13,444 nt of DNA from DATFYP01 sp035626235 (GTDB lineage Archaea; Thermoproteota; Nitrososphaeria; Nitrososphaerales; Gagatemarchaeaceae): assembly GCA_035626235.1 (NCBI GenBank), contig DASPOB010000061.1, positions 1 to 13,444 on the forward strand, in the 5' to 3' direction. A program made the translations under genes and the position numbers. Positions 7,134 to 12,244 of this stretch are shown here, in pieces. The number at the start of each line of letters is the position of its first letter. Position 1 is the stretch's first letter. Below the pieces are notes generated by a model. It was not told where the DNA came from and made no database searches. It saw only the letters and a program-made list of their open reading frames with translations.

Positions 7134-7691
7134 AATGCCCTTGCCTGCATCAGTTCGATTAAATCCCTTTCGAGGGAAGCCAGCCGCTAGGCCCGACGGG
7201 TGCCCCCCCCGCAACCGCCCTCGCTCGTCAATCTCTCCCATTCTGATTCTGGTAGAGGAGATGGGCTTGGAATCCTCGGCGAGCACGTAATCAACCACCA
7301 CGACCTTGAGGGGAAGGTACCCTCTTTGCGCTCTCAGTGAGTTCGCGATGGGGACGCGGCGCTCGGTCTCCCTGCTGACTACTATCGCCTCGACCTCCGG
7401 TGATGCGATTCCTGGGCCGAAGTAGTCGTCAAGCTCGGCGATGACGTACTTTCGGCCTGGGAACTTCTTTCGGAGCAGTCTCTCAAGATTATCCACCCTC
7501 TTCCGGAAATCCTCGTCGGGTGACTTTCCCTGGCGGGCCGCGAAGGCGTCCGATGTTACGCCGATGATTACCCTTCGGCCGACCTCGAAACTCTTGGAGA
7601 GGAGCGCCTCGTGCCCCCTGTGGATGTGATCAAATGTCCCGCCCGTTGCGACCACCTGGTACTTCGTCTGTCGGGGTTCAGGCGGAATCAA
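7134..7691 (-). CDS. coaD: archaeal phosphopantetheine adenylyltransferase (CoaD), frame runs on into trpS
   Basis: Transfers AMP from ATP to 4'-phosphopantetheine, the penultimate step of coenzyme A synthesis. A nucleotidyltransferase with GGTFDHIHRGHEALL at 17-31 (HxGH = H24-H27), IGVTSD at 43-48, and the ISSTRIR signature at 144-150. The sequence through GEIDERGRL (152-160) matches a complete archaeal CoaD of about 155-165 residues, so everything after that is extra. No stop follows: the frame passes through eight consecutive G (minus strand) and 26 low-complexity codons straight into TrpRS. Removing one G would end the protein at TAG (7189-7187); a shift the other way would end it at TAA (7161-7159). 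The start is TTG 7691-7689; GTG at 7655-7653, four codons before GGTFD, is an alternative nearer the usual family start. The end coordinate given is the last codon before the trpS start, not an observed stop. Confidence 0.82.
7203..7210. other. C8 homopolymer at the coaD/trpS junction
   Basis: Eight consecutive C on the plus strand (G8 in the coding sense), directly after the last family-conserved CoaD residues. A length change of one base restores a normal CoaD stop on the minus strand. It is therefore the prime suspect for a sequencing or assembly indel, or for a slippage site. Confidence 0.8.
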
Positions 7692-7760
7692 TTGAAATAG
7701 CCCTGCAAGAGGGCTGCCAGCACGGACGAGATAAAGGAATTGTGAGGTGAAAGGACTTCG
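7692..7760. promoter_or_regulatory. divergent coaD/map promoter region with a palindrome
   Basis: This 69-nt gap drives coaD leftward and map rightward. For coaD, TTTAT (minus strand, 7735-7731) lies about 42 nt before the TTG, which would place transcription start near 7706 with a short leader. The inverted repeat AGCCCT-5 nt-AGGGCT at 7699-7715 overlaps that predicted coaD start site, where a repressor could block it. For map, GAGGTGA at 7744-7750 is a good Shine-Dalgarno sequence 10 nt before the proposed start at 7761. Assignment is from sequence pattern only. Confidence 0.45.
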
Positions 7761-8645
7761 ATTCCGGATCAGTACGTCAAGGCCGGCAAGATCACGAGCG
7801 AAGTGAGGAAAGCCGTCAGGGGCATGGTCAAGCCCGGCGCCGGCTACCTTCAGACCTGCCTGTCTGTCGAGGAGGAGATCGACAAGAGAGGCGGGAGACC
7901 TGCCTTCCCGACCGGCATCGGGGTGAACGAGGTCACCGCCCACTACGCGCCACAGGAAGACGACGAATCGAGATTCATTGAAAGTGACGTCATAAAGGTC
8001 GACTTCGGCGTGGAGGTCGAAGGATACGTCGCCGACACAGCCGTCAGCATAACATTCAACCCGGAGTTCGAATTGATGCTCGAGGCGACCGAACGAGCCC
8101 TGAATGCGGCGATTGCAACCGCAAGGAGGGAGCCGCGGACCGGGGAAATCGGAGGGGAAATCTTTCGGGAGGCGTCCAAGTTCGGGTTCAAGACGATTCA
8201 GAACCTGACCGGACACACGCTGGACAGATACGTCGTCCACGCCGGGAAGAGCATCCCGAACCTATACGTCCCGAACATGCCGTCGTTGAAGAAGGGGGAC
8301 GTCTTCGCGATAGAGCCCTTCCTCACCGTGAGTTCCGCGGCAGGGTTCGTAGTGGACTCCCCTCAGGAGACCATCTTCGCCATCGCAGCGCGGCGGAAGA
8401 CCGGCGTTGCGGAACTGGATTCCTTTTCTGAACGCGTCTGGGCGGACCGCAGGACGCTCCCTTTCACGCCGAGGTGGTACGTCGGGGAATACGGCAAGGA
8501 GAAACTGGGAAGGATGCTCAGGGACCTGATGAAGAAGCGCGTCGTGCACTCCTACCCGACCTTGGTCGAGGCGTCCGGAAAGCCAGTGGCTCAGTTCGAG
8601 CACACTATGGCTCTCGGTGACGATGGGCTCGTAGTTCTAACTTGA
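7761..8645 (+). CDS. map: methionine aminopeptidase type II; no canonical start codon
   Basis: Removes the initiator methionine from nascent proteins; a dinuclear-metal enzyme. From 7761 it is 294 residues, and the five metal ligands fall at D81 (KVDFGVEVEG), D92 (YVADTAV), H152 (LTGHTLDRYVVHAG), E185 (FAIEPF) and E280 (QFEHTMAL). This is almost exactly the spacing known from Pyrococcus MAP; H61 (AHYAP) is the substrate-side histidine. The type II helical insert lies about 200-265. The family N-terminus (PDQYVKAGKITSEVRKAV) is encoded in frame, but between the in-frame stop at 7743-7745 and GTG 7803 there is no ATG, GTG or TTG. I place the start at ATT 7761, 10 nt after GAGGTGA. Alternatives are GTG 7803, which would remove 14 conserved residues and has no Shine-Dalgarno sequence, or a 1-nt error joining GTG 7748 to this frame. 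The 3' end overlaps the next gene tail-to-tail by 9 nt. Confidence 0.9.
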   Translation: MPDQYVKAGKITSEVRKAVRGMVKPGAGYLQTCLSVEEEIDKRGGRPAFPTGIGVNEVTAHYAPQEDDESRFIESDVIKVDFGVEVEGYVADTAVSITFNPEFELMLEATERALNAAIATARREPRTGEIGGEIFREASKFGFKTIQNLTGHTLDRYVVHAGKSIPNLYVPNMPSLKKGDVFAIEPFLTVSSAAGFVVDSPQETIFAIAARRKTGVAELDSFSERVWADRRTLPFTPRWYVGEYGKEKLGRMLRDLMKKRVVHSYPTLVEASGKPVAQFEHTMALGDDGLVVLT

Positions 8646-8840
8646 GGCCTTGGAACTCTCGGCGTAGACCAGGGTCACTCTGGTGGGGCTGCCGCACTTC
8701 GTGCATTTCCCCCCCTCCTTCGTGATGTAGTCCCCCACCTGGAAAGCTCTCTTGGTCTTCTGACCGTCGACCAAGCACTCCTCGATGGTGTAGACCAATA
8801 GCTTCGACTTCTTGTCTGACGCCGGAACGGAGCTCATCAT
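8637..8840 (-). CDS. small CxxC protein of unknown function
   Basis: 67 residues, not recognised. It contains a single zinc-knuckle-like turn GGKCTKCGSPT (C46, C49) plus C22 in YTIEECLVDG. That gives three cysteines, too few for a complete four-cysteine site unless a dimer or another ligand contributes. YTIEECLVDGQ then FQVGDYITKEGG suggests a small beta-rich fold; no signal peptide or membrane segment. It is supported as real by translational coupling: its first ATG overlaps the stop of the upstream DUF1512-like gene as ATGA (8840-8837). A second ATG follows immediately (8837-8835). The 3' end runs 9 nt into the end of map on the opposite strand. Co-expression with the membrane protein suggests a shared process, which is inference. 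Confidence 0.68.
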   Translation of the reverse strand: MMSSVPASDKKSKLLVYTIEECLVDGQKTKRAFQVGDYITKEGGKCTKCGSPTRVTLVYAESSKASS

Positions 8841-10000
8841 TGGGCCACACCTAATGTGTTTCCGATGCCGGCCACGAGTACCTCGTCTCCCTCCTTTGTC
8901 TTCTCCTCAATCAGTCTGTTCAACACCTGGTTCACCTTGTCCGAAGCCTCGGCGATCTCCTTTCTCATTACGGTAATTGCCTCCAAGATGCTCTGTTTCA
9001 CCAATATGGCATAAAGTGGTATCTTGTTCTTCGTGGCTACCTCTTCAATCTGGAACTTCTCCACCCCTATGCCGCCGATGGCGGCACCGACTCCCTCGGC
9101 GATCTCGCCAGTCTTCTCCCCTTCCAGCTTGAGCGCAGCGTCTATCATGATAATGGCGCTCGGCTTCGCACCCATCTCCTCAATCACCTTCTTGATTGCC
9201 ACGCCCGGCTGGCCCACATACCCCATGGGACCGTCAGCCTTCACCACGTACAGCTTGCGACCCTTGTACTCGCTTATGGCCAGCACTGTATCCTTCGCAA
9301 TCGCGCGCTTTTCTTTGCCAATCATGTACTTGGAGACGGTCACGGGGCCTATCCCGTCCCCGACTGGTTGGCCGACCTTGAACGAATCCACGGCATTGAG
9401 GAGCGCGTCGGCCTCCTGCAGAATCATTGGAAGCAGCATCTGAAGCTGAATCAGTGTGAAGTAAGAGTTCGTCTTCTTTCCGAGGAGGTAATAGTGCCTC
9501 ACGACCTTGTGAATCATGTTTAGGGCGGAGGCGACCTCGAGCAGGTTCTCCGAAATCGACACAGTGACGGGGTTGGTTTGGCTCAGCAGGGCCGTGACCT
9601 CGGCCCTTACCCTGTCGTTGTTCGTGGTCACGACGTGGTCAATCTTGTTTATGATTCCCTGCGGGTCGGTATCGACAGGCATTATTGTCACGTAGTCGAG
9701 GAACTGGTCCACCCTGACGGTGGGGTCAGCGGGAGCCTTGCCCACCCCGACCAAGTAGTCTATGGCCTCCTTCCTGGACTTGTCCTTCATGACCCTCAGC
9801 TTGTTGAGCCCCCTGCCGATGTCGTTGAGGGCGAAGTAGACCTGGATTCTGGTGGCGTAAAGGCCGTATACCACGAAAAAGCCCAAGCTCACTATGTAGA
9901 GCAACGTCCCCGAATCCGTGGGGAGGCCCTGAAGTGCGACATTGGCTATGCCGAACAAGAAAATGCCAAAAATTGGCTCCAATATCTCGGACTTAAACAT
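8837..10000 (-). CDS. DUF1512-like archaeal membrane protein
   Basis: 387 residues. Two hydrophobic segments at about 8-27 (PIFGIFLFGIANVAL) and 31-50 (GTLLYIVSLGFFVVYGLY) anchor the N-terminus in the membrane. The remaining 335 residues look soluble and mixed alpha/beta, probably cytoplasmic. Notable stretches are IMPVDTDPQGIINKIDHV (106-123), a Gly-rich turn GDGIGPVTVSKYMIG (214-228), VKADGPMGYVGQPG (253-266) and EGVGAAIGGIGVEKFQIEEVA (302-322), then a helical tail. I match it to the archaeal DUF1512 family from memory of length and architecture; no function is established for that family as far as I know. The start is ATG 10000-9998; CCTAAATCT about 24-32 nt upstream on the minus strand is a plausible TATA box, giving a very short leader. 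It is translationally coupled to the CxxC protein downstream. Confidence 0.78.
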   Translation of the reverse strand: MFKSEILEPIFGIFLFGIANVALQGLPTDSGTLLYIVSLGFFVVYGLYATRIQVYFALNDIGRGLNKLRVMKDKSRKEAIDYLVGVGKAPADPTVRVDQFLDYVTIMPVDTDPQGIINKIDHVVTTNNDRVRAEVTALLSQTNPVTVSISENLLEVASALNMIHKVVRHYYLLGKKTNSYFTLIQLQMLLPMILQEADALLNAVDSFKVGQPVGDGIGPVTVSKYMIGKEKRAIAKDTVLAISEYKGRKLYVVKADGPMGYVGQPGVAIKKVIEEMGAKPSAIIMIDAALKLEGEKTGEIAEGVGAAIGGIGVEKFQIEEVATKNKIPLYAILVKQSILEAITVMRKEIAEASDKVNQVLNRLIEEKTKEGDEVLVAGIGNTLGVAQ

Positions 10001-10059
10001 TCTGTAGCGGCAATCATATCGTTGAGAGATTTAGGATGGGCGCCGGCATCGGAAGCTTC

Positions 10060-10073
10060 GCGAGAGCTCTCGC
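10060..10073. promoter_or_regulatory. perfect 14-bp palindrome in the divergent intergenic region
   Basis: GCGAGAGCTCTCGC is self-complementary over all 14 bases. It lies about 22 nt upstream of the putative TATA box of the DUF1512-like gene, in the 239-nt region shared with trm112. The position suits an activator or repressor site, or a small hairpin. No matching copy was noticed elsewhere in the window. Confidence 0.4.
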
Positions 10074-10157
10074 ATCTCACTAACACCCCGACGACACGTG
10101 GTTTTACTTCTGGGGTCGGAACGAGTCCAGGTAGGACCCACGCGCTATGGCCGGCTG

Positions 10158-10181
10158 AAGCCAAGGTTTCAGGCTTGGCTT
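10158..10181. repeat. inverted repeat upstream of the trm112-like gene
   Basis: AAGCCAAG and CTTGGCTT form a perfect 8-bp inverted repeat with an 8-nt loop. It lies about 30 nt upstream of the trm112 TATA box, so it would be outside that transcript; it could be an operator or the end of an unrecognised short RNA. Further short complementary blocks lie between 10086 and 10142, but I could not resolve them into a known RNA. No gene is supported in 10001-10239. Confidence 0.35.
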
Positions 10182-10210
10182 GATTAACCTTTCTAAGCGA
10201 GTTGAATCGT

Positions 10211-10217
10211 TTTATAG
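10211..10217 (+). promoter_or_regulatory. TATA box for a leaderless trm112-like mRNA
   Basis: TTTATAG is centred 26 nt before ATG 10240. Archaeal transcription starts about 25 nt downstream of the TATA box, so the mRNA would begin at or next to this ATG and be leaderless. This supports ATG 10240 over the upstream in-frame ATG 10231 or TTG 10180, which lies upstream of the promoter itself. Confidence 0.6.
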
Positions 10218-10239
10218 ATTGGATATAGCCATGTTAGCG

Positions 10240-10509
10240 ATGCAGAGAAGGCTCCTCGACATCCTCGCTTGCCCAGTCGACAAGAAGTACCCTCTGCAGC
10301 TCGTCGAGTTCGAACTGAGAGGGGACATCATAGTCAGCGGGGCCCTAATATGCGAAGAATGCGCCCGCTACTACCCGATCGTCGAAGAGATTCCAATCAT
10401 GCTCCCGGACGACCTCAGGAGCAAGAAGGAGGACCTCACCTTCCTTGAGAAGTGGAAAGACAAGCTCCCGGACGCCGTAGTACATGGCGGGAAGCCCTGG
10501 AGCCTGTAG
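10240..10509 (+). CDS. Trm112-like zinc-ribbon protein, methyltransferase activator
   Basis: 89 residues from ATG 10240. Trm112 is a small partner that stabilises and activates SAM-dependent methyltransferases modifying tRNA, rRNA and release factors (family knowledge). Signatures are LLDILACPVDKKYPLQL (5-21) at the N-terminus and ICEECARYYPIVEEIPIML (37-55), with cysteines C11, C38 and C41. The position of the fourth zinc cysteine, after CPV, is an aspartate (D14), so zinc binding may be altered or absent, as in other archaeal members. A short C-terminal helix and a basic tail ending GGKPWSL follow. The gene is monocistronic in appearance: a promoter at 10211-10217 and the next gene has its own TATA box. 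No methyltransferase partner is adjacent. Confidence 0.85.
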   Translation: MQRRLLDILACPVDKKYPLQLVEFELRGDIIVSGALICEECARYYPIVEEIPIMLPDDLRSKKEDLTFLEKWKDKLPDAVVHGGKPWSL

Positions 10510-10534
10510 ACGCGTCGAAGCGCCTGCGAGTGGC

Positions 10535-10548
10535 GCTCCCAAGGGAGC
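10535..10548. repeat. short perfect hairpin after the trm112-like gene
   Basis: GCTCCC and GGGAGC separated by AA form a compact inverted repeat 26 nt after the trm112 stop. No T-run follows, so a terminator role is only possible, not shown. Confidence 0.3.
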
Positions 10549-10570
10549 AGGGGCGGCGTTCGGGAAACCA

Positions 10571-10605
10571 GATATAAGGACAGCAAAGGGGGCTCCCTTC
10601 AGGTG
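10571..10605 (+). promoter_or_regulatory. promoter and ribosome binding site of the cDPGS-like gene
   Basis: GATATAAGG (TATA core 10573-10577) lies about 40 nt before TTG 10613, placing transcription start near 10600. AGGTG at 10601-10605 is 7 nt from the TTG and supports that codon as the start. The Shine-Dalgarno sequence would lie almost at the 5' end of the mRNA. Confidence 0.5.
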
Positions 10606-10612
10606 CGTGTAA

Positions 10613-11941
10613 TTGGTCAAGAACTCGATCATCCTGGGTGCCGCGGGGCGCGACTTCCACAACTTCAATGTCTTCTTCAGAGATAACCCGGACTACAGGG
10701 TCGTGGCGTTCACCGCGACCCAGATTCCTTACATTTCCAACAGGACGTATCCCGCCTCACTGGCGGGAAAGCTCTATCCCGTCGGCATCCCGATCTACCC
10801 TGAAGAGAAGCTGGAAGAACTCATGGTGTCCGAGAAGGTGACCGACGTCTTCTTCTCGTACAGCGACGTCTCCAATCAGTATGTGATGAATCTCGCGTCC
10901 GTTGCCCAGGCGAAGGGGGCGAGTTTCCATCTCCTTGGCCCGGCTGACACCATGATCAGGTCGAGGAAGCCGGTCATCGCGGTCGTCGCTGTGAGGACTG
11001 GTGCCGGCAAGAGCACGATAAGCAGGAGAGTTGCCGACGTACTGCTGAAGGCGAATCTCAAGCCGGTGGCAATCCGGCACCCGATGCCCTACGGGGACCT
11101 GACAATCCCCGTACAAAGGTTCTCGACGTACAAAGATCTGGACAAGTTCCACACGACGGTGGAGGAAAGGGAGGAGTACGAGCAACACTTGGACAAGGGT
11201 GTCGTCGTTTACGCTGGCGTTGACTACCAGGCAATCCTAGACCAGGCGGAAGAGGAAGCAGACATAATTCTGTGGGACGGAGGGAACAACGATTTCAGCT
11301 TCTACCGCCCGGACCTGAATATCGTGGTAGCCGACCCCTTGCGCGTCGGGGACGAGACGGGCTACTATCCTGGAGAGACAAACGTCAGGATGGCCGACAT
11401 CGTAGTCATAAACAAAGTCAACATCGCGAGCAAGGAGGCCGTGGACAAGCTAGTGGAGAATTGCAGGAGGCTCAACCCCAAGGCCAAGATAGTGAAGACC
11501 CGCTCTGAGGCGGTCATAGACAAGCCGCAGCTCGTCAAGGGAAAGAAGGTCCTCGCCGTCGAAGACGGTCCCTCGGTGACCCACGGAGGGCTATCCACCG
11601 GGGCAGGTGCCGTCGCGGCGAAGGCGGTCGGAGCAACGCTTGTCGACCCCAGGGGCAAGGCGGTCGGTTCGATCCGGGCCGCCTACGATCGCTTCCCCAA
11701 GCTGGGTAAACTGCTCCCTGCCCTAGGTTACAGCGTAGAGCAGCTCGAGGAGCTCGAGGAGAGCATCAACGCAGTGGACTGCGACGTGGTGGTGCTTGGG
11801 ACTCCCTCAGACCTGACCAAACTGATCAAGATCAACCACCCCGTCGCCAGGGTGAGATTCGAGGCGTTCGAAGTGGGCAAGCCCACTCTGGACGAGCTGA
11901 TAGACCAGGCGAAACTGCGAAAACTCGGTAAGAAACCATAA
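10613..11941 (+). CDS. cyclic 2,3-diphosphoglycerate synthetase-like P-loop protein (COG2403-like)
   Basis: 442 residues, near the roughly 460 of the methanogen enzyme that makes the thermoprotectant cyclic 2,3-diphosphoglycerate. Relatives in non-methanogens are usually called predicted GTPases, and their substrate is unproven. The N-terminal domain (1-115) is Rossmann-like, with ILGAAGRDFHNFN (7-19) and YPVGIPIYPEEKLEEL (55-70). The Walker A motif is RTGAGKST (128-135) and the Walker B-like segment is IILWDGGNNDFSF (218-230, D222). DPLRVGDETGYYPGETNVRMAD (241-262) and VINKVN (265-270) follow; the latter resembles the NKxD base-specificity motif with N in place of D. THGGLSTGAGAVAA (323-336) is a second glycine-rich turn, and GTPSDLTKLI (396-405) lies near the end. 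No membrane segment. The start is TTG with its own promoter. Whether it makes cDPG here cannot be told from sequence. Confidence 0.83.
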   Translation: MVKNSIILGAAGRDFHNFNVFFRDNPDYRVVAFTATQIPYISNRTYPASLAGKLYPVGIPIYPEEKLEELMVSEKVTDVFFSYSDVSNQYVMNLASVAQAKGASFHLLGPADTMIRSRKPVIAVVAVRTGAGKSTISRRVADVLLKANLKPVAIRHPMPYGDLTIPVQRFSTYKDLDKFHTTVEEREEYEQHLDKGVVVYAGVDYQAILDQAEEEADIILWDGGNNDFSFYRPDLNIVVADPLRVGDETGYYPGETNVRMADIVVINKVNIASKEAVDKLVENCRRLNPKAKIVKTRSEAVIDKPQLVKGKKVLAVEDGPSVTHGGLSTGAGAVAAKAVGATLVDPRGKAVGSIRAAYDRFPKLGKLLPALGYSVEQLEELEESINAVDCDVVVLGTPSDLTKLIKINHPVARVRFEAFEVGKPTLDELIDQAKLRKLGKKP

Positions 11942-11990
11942 AGCCACCGTCGGTCGGCCTCGCTGACCGTGATGGGGACGTAGCCCAGCT

Positions 11991-12020
11991 TGGGAAGCCT
12001 ATGATGGTTTCACCCTGGAA
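11991..12020 (+). other. D-loop intron of tRNA-Trp (30 nt)
   Basis: The D-loop is 30 nt too long for any tRNA. A bulge-helix-bulge places the splice sites: exon CCAG (11985-11988) pairs with intron CTGG (12015-12018), with flanking 3-nt bulges CT|T (11989-11991) and AA|A (12019-12021). The intron itself folds as a hairpin, 11992-11999 with 12006-12014 (one bulged A), loop TATGAT. Excision restores a standard D-loop. The outer helix is weak, so the motif is of the relaxed kind and the boundaries could move by a few bases. Confidence 0.7.
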
Positions 12021-12041
12021 AGGCAGGGCGACAGGCTCCAG

Positions 12042-12106
12042 TGGTCAAACGACAAGTTTGATGACACCGCAGCGTGGATGATTAGGCATTGGAGCTGCTC
12101 GGGGAA
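12042..12106 (+). other. anticodon-loop intron of tRNA-Trp at 37/38 (65 nt)
   Basis: Canonical archaeal intron site. Anticodon-loop CTCC (12036-12039) pairs with GGGG (12101-12104). The bulges are AG|T (12040-12042) and AA|A (12105-12107), and the anticodon stem is the outer helix. Inside are two hairpins: TCAAAC/GTTTGA (12045-12050, 12056-12061) and GCAGC/GCTGC (12069-12073, 12094-12098). The second carries a kink-turn-like internal loop. TGATGA at 12059-12064 resembles a C box, but no CTGA D box is present. Confidence 0.85.
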
Positions 12107-12149
12107 ACCTGTAGACCGTCGGTTCAAATCCGACCGTCCCCACACACTT

Positions 12150-12190
12150 CTATGATGGTGAAGCCCGCATATTGCGGGGCTGAATCGTAG
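12150..12190 (+). ncRNA. kink-turn RNA element downstream of tRNA-Trp
   Basis: The sequence folds as a consensus kink-turn. The C-stem is CTATGAT (12150-12156) with ATCGTAG (12184-12190), 7 bp including one G-U. A 3-nt bulge GGT (12157-12159) follows, then tandem sheared G-A pairs between GA (12160-12161) and GA (12182-12183). The NC-stem is AGCCCGCA (12162-12169) with TGCGGGGCT (12173-12181), 8 bp and one bulged G, loop TAT. In archaea such motifs bind L7Ae in C/D and H/ACA guide RNAs, RNase P RNA and some mRNA leaders. It starts 8 nt after the tRNA and no TATA box precedes it, so it may be part of the tRNA transcript. I see no guide region that identifies a class. Confidence 0.65.
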
Positions 12191-12196
12191 TATGCT

Positions 12197-12216
12197 GTTC
12201 TCAAGAGTAGAACTTT
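12197..12216 (+). terminator. possible terminator hairpin after the K-turn element
   Basis: GTTCT (12197-12201) pairs with AGAAC (12209-12213) around a 7-nt loop and is followed by TTT. It is short, but suitably placed to end a tRNA-Trp / K-turn transcript before the next promoter. The CTTTACG here (12213-12219) could alternatively be the TATA box of the downstream surface protein, 26-32 nt before its ATG. Confidence 0.35.
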
Positions 12217-12244
12217 ACGACCCCATTAAGCCATCCTATGGAGC

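Larger units (their letters stand above)
11974..12142 (+). tRNA. tRNA-Trp (anticodon CCA) with two introns
   Basis: Exons are 11974-11990, 12021-12041 and 12107-12142, giving a 74-nt mature tRNA. Acceptor stem GGGGACG/CGTCCCC (11974-11980, 12135-12141), discriminator A12142, no encoded CCA. D-stem GCCC/GGGC (11983-11986, 12026-12029). After splicing the D-loop reads AGCTAGGCA, with G18G19 and A21 in place. Anticodon stem ACAGG/CCTGT (12031-12035, 12108-12112) with loop CTCCAGA; the anticodon CCA is at 12038-12040. T-arm GTCGG-TTCAAAT-CCGAC (12118-12134). All stems pair perfectly. A TATA-like CATAAAG about 35 nt upstream, inside the 3' end of the preceding gene, may be its promoter. It decodes UGG and is charged by the trpS product encoded in the same window. 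Confidence 0.92.

Noticed and set aside
7692..8240. The coaD/trpS reading frame stays open upstream for 183 more codons, suggesting a longer fused protein
   Set aside because: It lies antisense to the strongly conserved part of map, shows no recognisable domain, and would cross the divergent promoter region.
10086..10142. Possible small structured RNA from GGGTC/GACCC and ACCCC/GGGGT pairings
   Set aside because: The stems are short, mutually exclusive and match no known RNA consensus; left as intergenic symmetry only.
10180..10239. Longer N-terminus for the trm112-like protein from TTG 10180 or ATG 10231
   Set aside because: The TATA box at 10211-10217 places transcription start at about 10240, and family homology begins at MQRRLLDILACP.
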